Assembly: GCF_003957255.1 (NCBI RefSeq)
Contig: NZ_QDIE01000001.1
Coordinates: 83,396-147,395, forward strand
DNA length: 64,000 nucleotides
From: Actinotignum sanguinis
Lineage (GTDB): Bacteria > Actinomycetota > Actinomycetes > Actinomycetales > Actinomycetaceae
Direction: 5' to 3'
Part shown: in pieces, positions 54,146-62,702 of the stretch
Layout of the letters: every line of letters begins with the position of its first letter
Position numbering within the stretch: the first letter of the stretch is position 1
The notes under the pieces: generated by a model
Told to the model about the DNA's origin: nothing
The model's input: only the letters and a program-made list of their open reading frames with translations
Database searches by the model: none
Position numbers and translations under genes: made by a program

Positions 54146-55228
54146 TTAGCGCAGCCCTACCCCGCGCGCGAGGGCGAGGTCAATAAGTTCGGAAATAAGC
54201 TCGCGGTAGCTCAGGCCGGTTTTCTCCCACAGGATCGGGTACATAGACACCGCCGTGAATCCGGGGATTGTGTTGTGTTCATTGACGTACATGGCCCCGG
54301 TGGCGGTGTAGAAGAAGTCCACGCGGGTCATGCCTTCGCATTCGAATACTTCAAAAACGCGCTGCGCCAGGCTCCGCATCTTCTCCGCGTCCGCATCCGG
54401 GAGAGCCGCGGGAATCTCCATGTGGAACCCCTCGGTTGCCACGTATTTCGTGGCGTAGTCATACCATTGCACATCCAGCACGATCTCCCCGAGCACGGAG
54501 GCCCGGGGTGCGGCTCCGTCACGCCCACCGAGAACGGCGCATTCGATTTCACGGCCCGGGATTCCTGTTTCCACAATAACTTTGGGGTCGACGGCGCGCG
54601 CGGTGACAATGGCGGCGTCGAGCTGCGAAAGCTCAGCCACCCGCGTGATTCCCAGTGACGATCCCGCGCGCGCTGGTTTGACGTAAACAGGGAGCTGTAA
54701 ACGTTCGGCAACTTCCGCGCGCACACCGGCCGGGTCACAGTTCCACCGCTGCGGTTCCACGAGTACATAGGGAGCAACCGGAAGGCCGGCCGATTCCAGC
54801 ACCAGTTTCATATAGTGCTTATCCATGGCCGCGGCGGAGGCGAAAACTCCGCAACCCACGTAGGGAATACCCATCATTTCGAAGGTGCCCTGGATGGTGC
54901 CGTCCTCACCGAAAGGACCGTGCAGGAGCGGGAAGGCGACGTCGATCGGCCCGAGGCTGCGTGAGGTGCCGTCTTCTCCGCGCACCACGAAACCGCCTCC
55001 GGGTCCAAAATCTGCCAGCACGCGTTCCCCGCGATACTTCACCTCCGCACCGGCTGCCACCTCCTCTGTGCTCATGGGAACCCAGATTCCTTCGGTGGTG
55101 ATTCCGATGGGGATGACGGTGTAGCGCTCCGGGTCGATGGCTCCCAAAACAGAAGCCGCGGTCAGGCAAGAGACGGAGTGTTCTCCGGACACGCCCCCGT
55201 AGATGAGGGCGACGTGATGTGTGGCCAC
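54146..55228 (-). CDS. ddl: D-alanine--D-alanine ligase
   Basis: 360 aa. It makes the D-Ala-D-Ala dipeptide for peptidoglycan. HHVALIYGGVSGEHSVSCLTAASV at the N-terminus, PLLHGPFGEDGTIQGTFE, VKPARAGSSLGITRV, MTRVDFFYTATG and EHNTIPGFTAVSMYP are ATP-grasp/Ddl signatures. GTG start with AAAGG about 10 nt upstream. It pairs with thiL and is divergent from the lipoprotein gene. Confidence 0.96.
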   Translation of the reverse strand: MATHHVALIYGGVSGEHSVSCLTAASVLGAIDPERYTVIPIGITTEGIWVPMSTEEVAAGAEVKYRGERVLADFGPGGGFVVRGEDGTSRSLGPIDVAFPLLHGPFGEDGTIQGTFEMMGIPYVGCGVFASAAAMDKHYMKLVLESAGLPVAPYVLVEPQRWNCDPAGVRAEVAERLQLPVYVKPARAGSSLGITRVAELSQLDAAIVTARAVDPKVIVETGIPGREIECAVLGGRDGAAPRASVLGEIVLDVQWYDYATKYVATEGFHMEIPAALPDADAEKMRSLAQRVFEVFECEGMTRVDFFYTATGAMYVNEHNTIPGFTAVSMYPILWEKTGLSYRELISELIDLALARGVGLR

Positions 55229-55312
55229 GAATGGACACCTTTCTACTCAGTGCTGTACCCAGGGTAGTACGCCAGGGCGCGCGGCAAGGTGACAAACCCG
55301 GGCGCGGCCTAC

Positions 55313-55318
55313 TACAGT
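55313..55318 (+). promoter_or_regulatory. -10 element TACAGT directly before the lipoprotein gene
   Basis: TACAGT ends 6 nt before the ATG at 55325, the same geometry as at 12772 and 18750, indicating a leaderless mRNA. Confidence 0.55.
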
Positions 55319-55324
55319 AAACAT

Positions 55325-55966
55325 ATGACACAGAACACAATGAAGTCGTTTCTCCTGCTCGCAGGCGCTGCCGCCCTCGCGCTGGCCGGTTGCTCCGGGA
55401 CCGGGAAAGGCGCCCCGGTAAGCGATACTTCCACCGCGCCCACTACCCCGAGCGCCTCAGCTTCGGCTCCGGCGGCCAGCCAGTCCCCCAGCCTTACACC
55501 CAAGGACGCGCAAGCCTCCCTCAAGGGCTTTATTGAAGGCGACTCGCAATCACCGAATTATCCCAAGCTGACCGAGAATTCCGCGGTGCCCACCGCGGTG
55601 CGGGTGGCCGGCCATGAGGGTTGGGATCGCGTGGTCGTGGAATATGACAGCGACGCCGATCTGGAATGGTTCAGTTTCTTCGGAGATGAAGCCATTCAGG
55701 ATGGTTCCGGGCGCCCCCTGGATATTCCGGGCAAGCGTTTCCTCACCCTGAGCATTTCCGGGGTCACCTACCCGGAAGATCCATCTCAGGCTGCGGATCT
55801 CTCCGTTGCGAACCTCGGGGGTGCGAAAGTGATCCAGGGTGTTCATGTGGAACACGCTTTTGAAGGCATGCACCAGGTGCATATCGGGCTGGATAAGGAT
55901 CGCCCCTACCGGGTTCAGGTACTGGAGAGCCCCAAACGGGTCGTTATTGACGTTGCCAATAACTAG
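55325..55966 (+). CDS. Lipoprotein with an AMIN-like domain
   Basis: 213 aa. A signal peptide with lipobox LALAGC (Cys23) predicts a lipid anchor outside the cell. A Ser/Thr/Ala/Pro linker (about residues 30-65) leads to an AMIN-like domain (PTAVRVAGHEGWDRVVVEYDS ... SGRPLDIPGKRFLTLSISGV ... YRVQVLESPKRVVIDV). Such domains are thought to bind cell-wall material. The ATG at 55325 is set by TACAGT just upstream. The stop codon lies in the first copy of a 21-bp tandem duplication shared with the end of murA. Confidence 0.8.
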   Translation: MTQNTMKSFLLLAGAAALALAGCSGTGKGAPVSDTSTAPTTPSASASAPAASQSPSLTPKDAQASLKGFIEGDSQSPNYPKLTENSAVPTAVRVAGHEGWDRVVVEYDSDADLEWFSFFGDEAIQDGSGRPLDIPGKRFLTLSISGVTYPEDPSQAADLSVANLGGAKVIQGVHVEHAFEGMHQVHIGLDKDRPYRVQVLESPKRVVIDVANN

Positions 55967-55987
55967 ATTGACGTTGCCAATAACTAG
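55946..55987. repeat. 21-bp exact tandem duplication spanning two convergent gene ends
   Basis: ATTGACGTTGCCAATAACTAG occurs at 55946-55966 and again at 55967-55987. Copy 1 encodes the last residues and the TAG stop of the lipoprotein. Copy 2 supplies, on the other strand, the TAG stop of murA (55984-55986). Exact identity implies a recent slippage event. Confidence 0.95.
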
Positions 55988-57309
55988 GCGTCCAGCGGCG
56001 TAACATCCGCTCCCAGGGCCTGGAGTTTATCCAGGAACTTTTCGTAGCCGCGGTCGATAATATCCACCCCGGATACCCGCGATTCTCCTTCGGCCGCAAG
56101 TGCGGCAATGAGGTGGGAGAATCCCCCGCGCAGATCGGGAACCACAATATCGGTGGCCCGCAGCGGGGTGAGTCCCTGGATAACAGCCGAGTGGTAGAAG
56201 TTACGCTGCCCGAAACGGCATTCGTGCCCGCCCAAGCATTCGCGATAGGTCTGGATATTAGCGCCCATATCCCGCAGTGCTTCGGTGAAGCCGAACCGGT
56301 TTTCGTAGACGGTTTCGTGGACGATGGACATGCCTTCTGCCTGGGTAAGGGCGACGACGAGCGGCTGCTGCCAGTCGGTCATGAAACCGGGGTGCACATC
56401 TGTTTCAAAAGATACGGATTGCAGGGCGCCACCCGGGTGCCAGAAGCGGATGCCCTCGTCACGCACATCGAATTTGCCGCCGACTTTACGGAAGAGGTTG
56501 AGGAAGGACGTCATCGACTGCTGTTCGGCCCCGCGTACGAAAATATCCCCGCCGGTGGCTAGCGCCGCCGCCGCCCAGGATCCCGCTTCGATGCGGTCAG
56601 GTAGCGAGGTGTGCGAATAGCCAACTAGTTCATCCACGCCTTCCACGCGGATAACACGATCAGTATCCACGGAAATAATCGCGCCCATTTTCTGGAGCAC
56701 CGCGATGAGATCCATAATCTCGGGTTCCACCGCGGCATTGGACAGCTCCGTCACTCCCTCCGCCATCACGGCAGTGAGGAGAGTCTGTTCGGTAGCCCCT
56801 ACCGAGGGATAGGGCAGGCGCACCGGCTTGGCCCGCAAGCCCTTGGGCGCCACCAGGTGCATTCCGGTTTCTTCCTGCACGCGCTTCGCACCGAATTCCT
56901 CCAGGACACGCAGGTGGAAATCAACGGGCCGCGAGCCGATATGGCAGCCGCCCAGGTCCGGAATATACGCTTCGCCCAGGCGGTGCAGCAGCGGACCCGC
57001 AAAAAGAATGGGGATACGTGAGGAACCGGCCAGCGCATTCACTTCGTGCGGGTCGTGAGGCAGGTGAATATCGCCGGGGGTGATGTCCACGGTTCCGGCT
57101 TCCGGCTGGTAATTGACCGCCACACCGTGCAGGCCGAGCAGCTCCGAAACCACGGTGACGTCACGGATTTGCGGCACATTGCGCAGCACGGACGTTTCTT
57201 TGGTGAGCAGGGAAGCAACCATGGATTTCGACACAAAATTCTTTGCGCCGCGCACAGTAATCTCACCGCTCAGGGGGACTCCTCCGCGAACCACAAGTTG
57301 GGACACCAT
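55984..57309 (-). CDS. murA: UDP-N-acetylglucosamine 1-carboxyvinyltransferase
   Basis: 441 aa. This is the first committed step of peptidoglycan synthesis (enolpyruvyl transfer). Two inside-out alpha/beta domains are expected; RGAKNFVSKSMVASLL is at the N-terminus. The loop GGCHIGSRPVDFHL keeps the Cys that reacts with PEP and fosfomycin, unlike mycobacterial MurA, which has Asp. RxxxTD-like HPGFMTDWQQP is also present. The ATG has GGCGGAGAG upstream. Its stop lies in the second copy of a 21-bp duplication. Confidence 0.96.
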   Translation of the reverse strand: MVSQLVVRGGVPLSGEITVRGAKNFVSKSMVASLLTKETSVLRNVPQIRDVTVVSELLGLHGVAVNYQPEAGTVDITPGDIHLPHDPHEVNALAGSSRIPILFAGPLLHRLGEAYIPDLGGCHIGSRPVDFHLRVLEEFGAKRVQEETGMHLVAPKGLRAKPVRLPYPSVGATEQTLLTAVMAEGVTELSNAAVEPEIMDLIAVLQKMGAIISVDTDRVIRVEGVDELVGYSHTSLPDRIEAGSWAAAALATGGDIFVRGAEQQSMTSFLNLFRKVGGKFDVRDEGIRFWHPGGALQSVSFETDVHPGFMTDWQQPLVVALTQAEGMSIVHETVYENRFGFTEALRDMGANIQTYRECLGGHECRFGQRNFYHSAVIQGLTPLRATDIVVPDLRGGFSHLIAALAAEGESRVSGVDIIDRGYEKFLDKLQALGADVTPLDA

Positions 57310-57419
57310 ACTCTCCGCCTTTCTCGCGTGTCACAGGTACCCAGCCAGCATACCGGCCCGCGGCCGGTTTCCGGAGTTATGAGGATATCCGGGTGGGGTG
57401 CACCACCCCGTAGGTGGCC

Positions 57420-58070
57420 TTATACCGGCGAATCTGGATCCAGGCGCGCCGACTGTACCGGCACTTCAGGAAGGTGCCGCTGCGGCAGGGTACGCGGGGT
57501 AAAACCCGGTTGGCGGGCTTCGTATTCCTCAATGAGGGAGATATCACGCAAGGTCAGGGCAATATCATCCAAGCCTTCCATAAGGCGCCAGCGGGTGTAG
57601 GGATCAATCTCAAAGGGGAAGGTGGTATCCGCGCAGCGCACTTCGCGAGCTTCTAGGTCCACGGTCAGCTCCCGGCCCGGCTTTTCTTCTAAGAGTTCCC
57701 ATAGCCGGGTGGCGGCGTCGTCGCTAATTTGCCCTGCAACCAGGCCCTGTTTTCCCATATTGCCGCGGAAAATATCACCGAACCTCGGGCTGAGAACGGC
57801 GCGGAAACCGTAATCGCGCAGCGCCCACACGGCGTGTTCACGCGAGGAACCGGTGCCGAAATCCCGCCCGGCCACCAGAATCGAACCGGCCGCGTACGGG
57901 GCCTGGTTGAGGATAAAAGCGGGGTCTTTGCGCCGTTCGTGAAAAAGCGCGTCCTCGTACCCGCTTTTGGTGATGCGTTTGAGGTAGCGGGCAGGCAGGA
58001 TCTGATCGGTATCGACCGCGCTTTCGCGCAGGGGAACGCCGATGCCGGTGTGCTGGGTGAAAATCTCCAC
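57420..58070 (-). CDS. leuD: 3-isopropylmalate dehydratase small subunit
   Basis: 216 aa. With LeuC it isomerises 2- to 3-isopropylmalate in leucine synthesis. [30 protein letters not shown] and [22 protein letters not shown] are family motifs. GTG start 20 nt after leuC. It is the last gene of the leuCD operon. Confidence 0.96.
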   Translation of the reverse strand: MEIFTQHTGIGVPLRESAVDTDQILPARYLKRITKSGYEDALFHERRKDPAFILNQAPYAAGSILVAGRDFGTGSSREHAVWALRDYGFRAVLSPRFGDIFRGNMGKQGLVAGQISDDAATRLWELLEEKPGRELTVDLEAREVRCADTTFPFEIDPYTRWRLMEGLDDIALTLRDISLIEEYEARQPGFTPRTLPQRHLPEVPVQSARLDPDSPV

Positions 58071-58090
58071 GGGCGTGTTCTTCCTACGTT

Positions 58091-59584
58091 CTACGAGCGG
58101 GCGGCGCGAACCGCGGCCGGTGCGGCACGAACCGCGGCCGATACGGCACCCGCGCCCGCAACCGGGGCGAGAGCAGCCACCGGCGTGAGGTCGGCGGGAT
58201 GGGAAATATGGCCGGTGACCGCGGTAGCGGCGGCCACCAGCGGGGAAACGAGGTGGGTGCGCCCGCCCGGGCCCTGCCGACCGCGGAAATTACGATTCGA
58301 CGTCGAGGCGCAGCGTTGGCCGGGCGTGAGTTGATCGGGGTTCATGCCCAGGCACATGGAACAGCCCGCGTTGCGCCATTCGGCACCGAAAGCCCGGAAA
58401 ATTTCATCCAGTCCTTCGGCTTCGGCTTGGAGGCGTACCCGCGCCGAAGCCGGCACGATCATGACGCGCACATCTTTGGCTTTGTGGCGCCCGCGCCACA
58501 CCGCGGCCACCGAACGCAGATCTTCAATGCGCCCGTTCGTGCACGAACCGATGAAGACGGTATCCACGTGAATATCGCGCATGGGCGTGCCCGGCCGCAA
58601 ATCCATATAGTCGAGGGCTTCACGCGCTGCTTGGCGCTCTTTTTCTTCCGGCAGTGTTTCCGGATGAGGAACGACGCCGGACAGCGCCACCCCCTGCCCG
58701 GGATTAGTACCCCACGTGACAATGGGCTCAATTTCGGAGGCCTCCAGAACCACCTCGGTATCGAAATGCGCATCCGGATCTGTGTAGAGCGTGGACCAGT
58801 AGGCTACCGCGGCATCCCAGGCATCCTCGCGCGGGGCGTGCGGGCGCCCGCGCACATACTCCACCGTGGTGGCATCCGGGGCAACGAGCCCGGCGCGCGC
58901 CCCGGCCTCGATAGACATATTGCAGATCGTCATGCGCGCTTCCATGGACAGAGCTCGGATTGCTTCCCCGCGATATTCAATAATGTGCCCGGCTGCTCCG
59001 TTGGTTCCGATCTTGGCGATGACGGCGAGGATGATATCTTTCGCGGTTGTCCCTTCGCGCAGAGTGCCGTTGACGGTAATCGACATATTTTTGAAGCGCT
59101 GGAGAGGCAGGGTTTGGGTGGCGAGGACGTGTTCAACTTCCGAGGTGCCGATACCAATCCCGATGGAGCCGAAAGCGCCGTGGGTCGAGGTGTGGGAATC
59201 CCCGCACACAATCGTCATACCCGGTTGGGTCAGGCCCAGCTGGGGGCCAACGGCGTGCACAATTCCCTGATCCGCGTGCCCTAGCGAATAAATGGGGATG
59301 CCGAACTCCGCGACGTTAGCGCGCAGCGCTTCTACCTGTTTACGCGAGGTGGTATTCGCGATGGGACGATCAATATCAATGGTGGGAACGTTGTGGTCCT
59401 CCGTGGCGACGGTACGATCCGGGCAGCGCACCGGCCGCCCTTCCAGACGCAGCCCGTCAAAGGCCTGCGGGCTGGTCACTTCGTGGATGAGATGCAGGTC
59501 GATGTAAAGAAGGTCGGGCGTGCCTTCCGCGCCACGCCGTACCAGATGGGCGTCCCAGATTTTATCCGCGAGCGTGCGCCCCAT
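58091..59584 (-). CDS. leuC: 3-isopropylmalate dehydratase large subunit
   Basis: 497 aa. It carries the 4Fe-4S cluster; the three Cys ligands are in [13 protein letters not shown] and [25 protein letters not shown] at the start, [14 protein letters not shown] and [27 protein letters not shown] are typical. The ATG at 59584 has GAGGAGG upstream. The last 25 or so residues ([20 protein letters not shown] and on) are an Ala-rich tail beyond the usual end, partly encoded by a 21-bp tandem repeat. Confidence 0.96.
   Translation of the reverse strand: MGRTLADKIWDAHLVRRGAEGTPDLLYIDLHLIHEVTSPQAFDGLRLEGRPVRCPDRTVATEDHNVPTIDIDRPIANTTSRKQVEALRANVAEFGIPIYSLGHADQGIVHAVGPQLGLTQPGMTIVCGDSHTSTHGAFGSIGIGIGTSEVEHVLATQTLPLQRFKNMSITVNGTLREGTTAKDIILAVIAKIGTNGAAGHIIEYRGEAIRALSMEARMTICNMSIEAGARAGLVAPDATTVEYVRGRPHAPREDAWDAAVAYWSTLYTDPDAHFDTEVVLEASEIEPIVTWGTNPGQGVALSGVVPHPETLPEEKERQAAREALDYMDLRPGTPMRDIHVDTVFIGSCTNGRIEDLRSVAAVWRGRHKAKDVRVMIVPASARVRLQAEAEGLDEIFRAFGAEWRNAGCSMCLGMNPDQLTPGQRCASTSNRNFRGRQGPGGRTHLVSPLVAAATAVTGHISHPADLTPVAALAPVAGAGAVSAAVRAAPAAVRAARS
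58101..58142. repeat. 21-bp tandem repeat in the leuC 3' end
   Basis: Two 21-bp units (58101-58121 and 58122-58142) differ at two positions, with a partial third unit after them. They encode repeats of the form [14 protein letters not shown] in the LeuC tail. Being in frame, they lengthen the protein by 7 residues per unit. Confidence 0.85.
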
Positions 59585-59878
59585 CCTTGCACCTCCTCTT
59601 TCCCTCCCGGGAACTTTTCCCGGGTTCTTCTTGCGGTTACTTTTTACTTTTCCAACGGTGATCGGTTGCGGTGGTCCGCGGATCACTCTACCGAGTTTCG
59701 TCCACATGGCAAGACGAAATTCTCACAATACGGACATTGTACTAGCGCTATGTAGCAACCACGGAACTCCTCAGCAATCCCCAGCGGTTTTCGCCACGTA
59801 CCCCGAAGCCGCAGCACTGCGCGCGGCACCACAGTGTGGACATTTGCATCTCACTTATTGAGATGAGAAAATTTCGGT
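59585..59878. promoter_or_regulatory. leuCD / IclR-regulator divergent promoter region
   Basis: 294 bp without genes. On the regulator side lies CATCTCA-CTTAT-TGAGATG (59847-59865), a 7-bp inverted repeat spaced by 5 nt. On the leuC side lies ACAAT-N6-ATTGT (59725-59740). Both are good candidates for binding by the dimeric IclR protein, which in relatives controls leuCD. Confidence 0.5.
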
Positions 59879-60640
59879 ATGGTTGATTCTCCTCACGCTC
59901 AGCCTGCGCCCGCCCCGGAGGGAAGTGGTGTGGGCGTTCTCGATAAGGCTGCCGCCGTGCTCGATGCTCTCGAGGCGGGCCCGCAAACACTAGCGCAATT
60001 GGTGACCGCCACCCATTTAGCGCGGCCGACGGCGCATCGCCTGGCCGTCGCCCTGGAATATCACCGTTTCGTTTCCCGCGATAACGAAGGGCGTTTTTCT
60101 TTGGGGCCACGCCTGGGCGAGCTCTCCTCCGCCACCGGTGAAGACCGGCTCATCGCCGCGGCGAATCCGGTACTCATCGCGCTGCGCGACCATACCGGGG
60201 AATCTTCTCAGCTCTACCGGCGCCAGGGCGACCAGCGTATTTGCGTGGCGAATGCCGAACGCACCATGGGCCTGCGCGATTCCATCCCGGTGGGCGCTTC
60301 CCTCTCAATGAAAGCCGGCTCGGCAGCCCAGGTGCTACTCGCCTGGGAGGAACCCGATCAATTACATCGTGGGTTGCAGGGTGCCTCATTTACGGCCACG
60401 AATCTTTCCGCGGTGCGTCGGCGTGGCTGGGCGCAAAGTGTGGGCGAACGCGAGGCCGGCGTGGCTTCTATTTCCGCGCCGGTGCGCGGGCCGAGCGGGC
60501 GGGTTATTGCTGCCGTATCAATTTCTGGACCGTTGGAGCGGATGGGCCGCCAGCCCGGGCGGGTGCATTCCGCAGCGGTGGTGGCCGCAGCCGGGCGCCT
60601 CACCGATGTTCTTCAAACAACCGAAGGTATTAACGAGTAG
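59879..60640 (+). CDS. ndgR: IclR-family regulator, NdgR/LtbR type
   Basis: 253 aa. An N-terminal winged helix-turn-helix (residues 20-80, GVGVLDKAAAVLDALEAGPQTLAQLVTATHLARPTAHRLAVALE) and a C-terminal GAF-like effector domain (SSQLYRRQGDQRICVANAER ... MKAGSAAQVLLAWEEPDQLHRGLQGA) match Streptomyces NdgR and corynebacterial LtbR very closely. Those proteins control leuCD and other amino-acid genes, and this gene is divergent from leuCD as expected. Its 3' end overlaps the convergent glycosyltransferase gene by 11 nt. Confidence 0.93.
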   Translation: MVDSPHAQPAPAPEGSGVGVLDKAAAVLDALEAGPQTLAQLVTATHLARPTAHRLAVALEYHRFVSRDNEGRFSLGPRLGELSSATGEDRLIAAANPVLIALRDHTGESSQLYRRQGDQRICVANAERTMGLRDSIPVGASLSMKAGSAAQVLLAWEEPDQLHRGLQGASFTATNLSAVRRRGWAQSVGEREAGVASISAPVRGPSGRVIAAVSISGPLERMGRQPGRVHSAAVVAAAGRLTDVLQTTEGINE

Positions 60641-61874
60641 CCACGTAACGCCGCCCGCCGCTGTTCCGGATAGCCCGGTCATATTCGGCCAGCACCAGAG
60701 GAATCACCTCCTCCCAGCCGTATCCGGGCGCCACGCTTGCATTGTGGTGGGCCATGCCGGTGCGCAGCGCAGTATCTTCTACCAGGCGGGCCAGCTGCGC
60801 GATCATATCCGCATCTGTTTCTGCCAGGAGTGCTGAACGCCCATCCTCGAGGAAATCATCAGCTCCGGTGCCCGCCGGAGAAATAATGGGCAGCCCGGCT
60901 GCCCGCGCTTCCAGGGTGGCAATGCCGAATGCCTCACGGCGCGAGCTAGTGAGATAAATATCCGCGTGCCTGTAGGCATCCATGAGGCCGGCCCGATCCG
61001 TGCGACCGGGAAGATGAAGCCAGCCTCCCCCGGGACCCGGATTCCCGTAGGAGCGCCCGCGCCGTTCCAATTGGGAGCGTAACGGGCCATCCCCGTAAAT
61101 CGTGAGGTGGATATCCCGCCCGGTCAGCTGGCGCGCACCTGCCACACAGTCAATGAGGGCAGCATTGCGTTTGCGCGGCGCCAGACGCCGGGCGGCCACA
61201 ACCTCCACTGGTGAGCCGGGGTGATTCTTCCGGCCCGCAGCCCCGGCAGTGCCAGCTCCCCCGGCAGTGCCAGCCGCCCCGAGCGTATGCGAGGCCGCGG
61301 GAGTGCCCGGACGCGCGAGCCGGTAGGCGGCAACCGTGCGCCATTCCCCCAGATCCACACCGTTGGGAATAACTTTCACTTCACCACCTACTGCCCGGTG
61401 GACCTGCCCGGCCACCCACGTGGATACCGCGTTATGGACGACGCCGCGCGCCGTAACCCGGCGCAGCGGGGCAAGCAGCTTTTCCACCGGATCCAATACG
61501 CAGTGCCAGGTAACGGTAGTGGGGATGCCGTCCGACGCGGCGATGCGCATAGCCGCCCAGGCAAAAGGCGAAACCACTCCCGCTTGAATATGCACCACAT
61601 CCGCCCCGCGCATAGAAGCACGCAGCTGGGCGCCGTGCCCCGGGGATACCGGGAGGTTACCGAAGAGCGCTGAAGTAATGCGCTGGACGGGAATACCCGC
61701 CACGATATCCCGATCTGCTGGGATCCCGGGAACCGATGGGGTATCACGCGGGGTGGCGGTGATCACCAGCACCCGGTGGTCGGCGGCCTGTAAGGCTAGG
61801 GCAAGATCGCGAGTTTGTGCTTCGATCCCGCCCAGACGCGGGAGGAAGCAATCCGAGACGAGCGCGATGCGCAT
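60630..61874 (-). CDS. GT4-family glycosyltransferase
   Basis: 414 aa, GT-B fold. The N-terminus MRIALVSDCFLPRLGGIEAQTRDLALAL binds the acceptor. The donor domain has VKVIPNGVDLGEW, LTIYGDGPLRSQLERRG and the EAFGIATLEARAAGLPIIS motif with the ExxxxxxxE pair. Substrates are unknown; mannosyl- or glucosyl-transfer to a lipid or glycan is likely for this family. A Gly/Ala/Thr-rich insert (near residue 210, GTAGGAGTAGAAG) between the two domains is encoded by an 18-bp tandem repeat. Confidence 0.86.
   Translation of the reverse strand: MRIALVSDCFLPRLGGIEAQTRDLALALQAADHRVLVITATPRDTPSVPGIPADRDIVAGIPVQRITSALFGNLPVSPGHGAQLRASMRGADVVHIQAGVVSPFAWAAMRIAASDGIPTTVTWHCVLDPVEKLLAPLRRVTARGVVHNAVSTWVAGQVHRAVGGEVKVIPNGVDLGEWRTVAAYRLARPGTPAASHTLGAAGTAGGAGTAGAAGRKNHPGSPVEVVAARRLAPRKRNAALIDCVAGARQLTGRDIHLTIYGDGPLRSQLERRGRSYGNPGPGGGWLHLPGRTDRAGLMDAYRHADIYLTSSRREAFGIATLEARAAGLPIISPAGTGADDFLEDGRSALLAETDADMIAQLARLVEDTALRTGMAHHNASVAPGYGWEEVIPLVLAEYDRAIRNSGGRRYVATR
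61241..61274. repeat. 18-bp-period tandem repeat in the glycosyltransferase gene
   Basis: The 16-mer CCCCGGCAGTGCCAGC occurs at 61241-61256 and 61259-61274, a period of 18 bp. It encodes GTAGGA-GTAGAA in the linker between the two GT-B domains, a place that tolerates length change. Confidence 0.85.
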
Positions 61875-62047
61875 AAGCCCTCACTTTCTTTCGGAAGATG
61901 CCCCACAGCGGAGTTCCATTGATTGAGCATCCCACCCGCGGCGGGTAGGTGCGCCGTCGTTCCTTTTCCTAGCGTCAGCTTAGCGCCCACCTCCGCCAGA
62001 AAAAGCACGCGAAACGGACTGCTCTTTGCCTGGGCGCGCCCGGGCCT

Positions 62048-62053
62048 TAAACT
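62048..62053 (+). promoter_or_regulatory. -10 element TAAACT directly before def
   Basis: TAAACT ends 5 nt before the ATG at 62059, with no Shine-Dalgarno between; probable leaderless start. Confidence 0.5.
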
Positions 62054-62058
62054 AAAGC

Positions 62059-62616
62059 ATGGCTATTCTTCCTATTTACATCACCGGCGATCCTGTTCTG
62101 CATCGGCCGGCCGAACCCATTACGGAGTTTAACGAGGAACTGGCACAGCTGGTCGAAGATATGTATGAGACCACCGTGGCGGCTCCCGGAGTGGGGCTGG
62201 CCGGGCCGCAGGTCGGTATTGGCAAGCAGATTTTCGTGTGGGTCTACGCCGATCAGGATGAGGCTCCCGAACGCGGCGTCGCGATTAATCCCACGCTGTT
62301 TATTGAACCTGTGAATCCGGATGAAGAGCCTTTCGAAGAAGGTTGCCTGTCCTTCCCGGGCGAACAGTATCCCCTGGCCCGTTCTCCGCACGCTTTGCTG
62401 CGGGCGCAAAACGAAAAGGGCGAGCATTACGAAATCGAGGCAACCGGGTGGTTCGCTCGTATTCTCCAGCACGAATATGACCACCTCACCGGGCATTTGT
62501 ACGTGGATCGGCTCACGGGGCGCGAGGAAGCCGCCGCCAAACGTGCTAAGCGTGAGCACGGCTGGGGCAAGAAGGGGAACACCTGGCTACCCGGGCGCGA
62601 TAACCTCGAATACTAA
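62059..62616 (+). CDS. def: Peptide deformylase
   Basis: 185 aa. This metalloenzyme removes the N-formyl group from new proteins. Motif 1 is GVGLAGPQVG, motif 2 EEGCLSFPGE (metal-binding Cys) and motif 3 QHEYDHLTG (HExxH), all intact. The C-terminus is basic (RAKREHGWGKKGNTWLPGRD), as in actinobacterial enzymes. The start follows a -10-like TAAACT by 5 nt. A hairpin with a T-run follows (62628-62661). Confidence 0.96.
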   Translation: MAILPIYITGDPVLHRPAEPITEFNEELAQLVEDMYETTVAAPGVGLAGPQVGIGKQIFVWVYADQDEAPERGVAINPTLFIEPVNPDEEPFEEGCLSFPGEQYPLARSPHALLRAQNEKGEHYEIEATGWFARILQHEYDHLTGHLYVDRLTGREEAAAKRAKREHGWGKKGNTWLPGRDNLEY

Positions 62617-62627
62617 CGCTTCCGATC

Positions 62628-62661
62628 CCGCGCACCCACCGCGCGGACTCCCATTCATTTT
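62628..62661 (+). terminator. Terminator after def
   Basis: CCGCGC (62628-62633) pairs with GCGCGG (62641-62646) around a 7-nt loop, followed within 15 nt by TTTTTTG. The stem is short but GC-only. Confidence 0.5.
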
Positions 62662-62702
62662 TTGTTCATATTTCGGTAACGTGAAATGGATATTTTGGCG
62701 AC

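Noticed and set aside
53024..55260. TPP riboswitch near thiL
   Set aside because: thiL directly abuts ddl, and no THI-box-like sequence is seen upstream of ddl.
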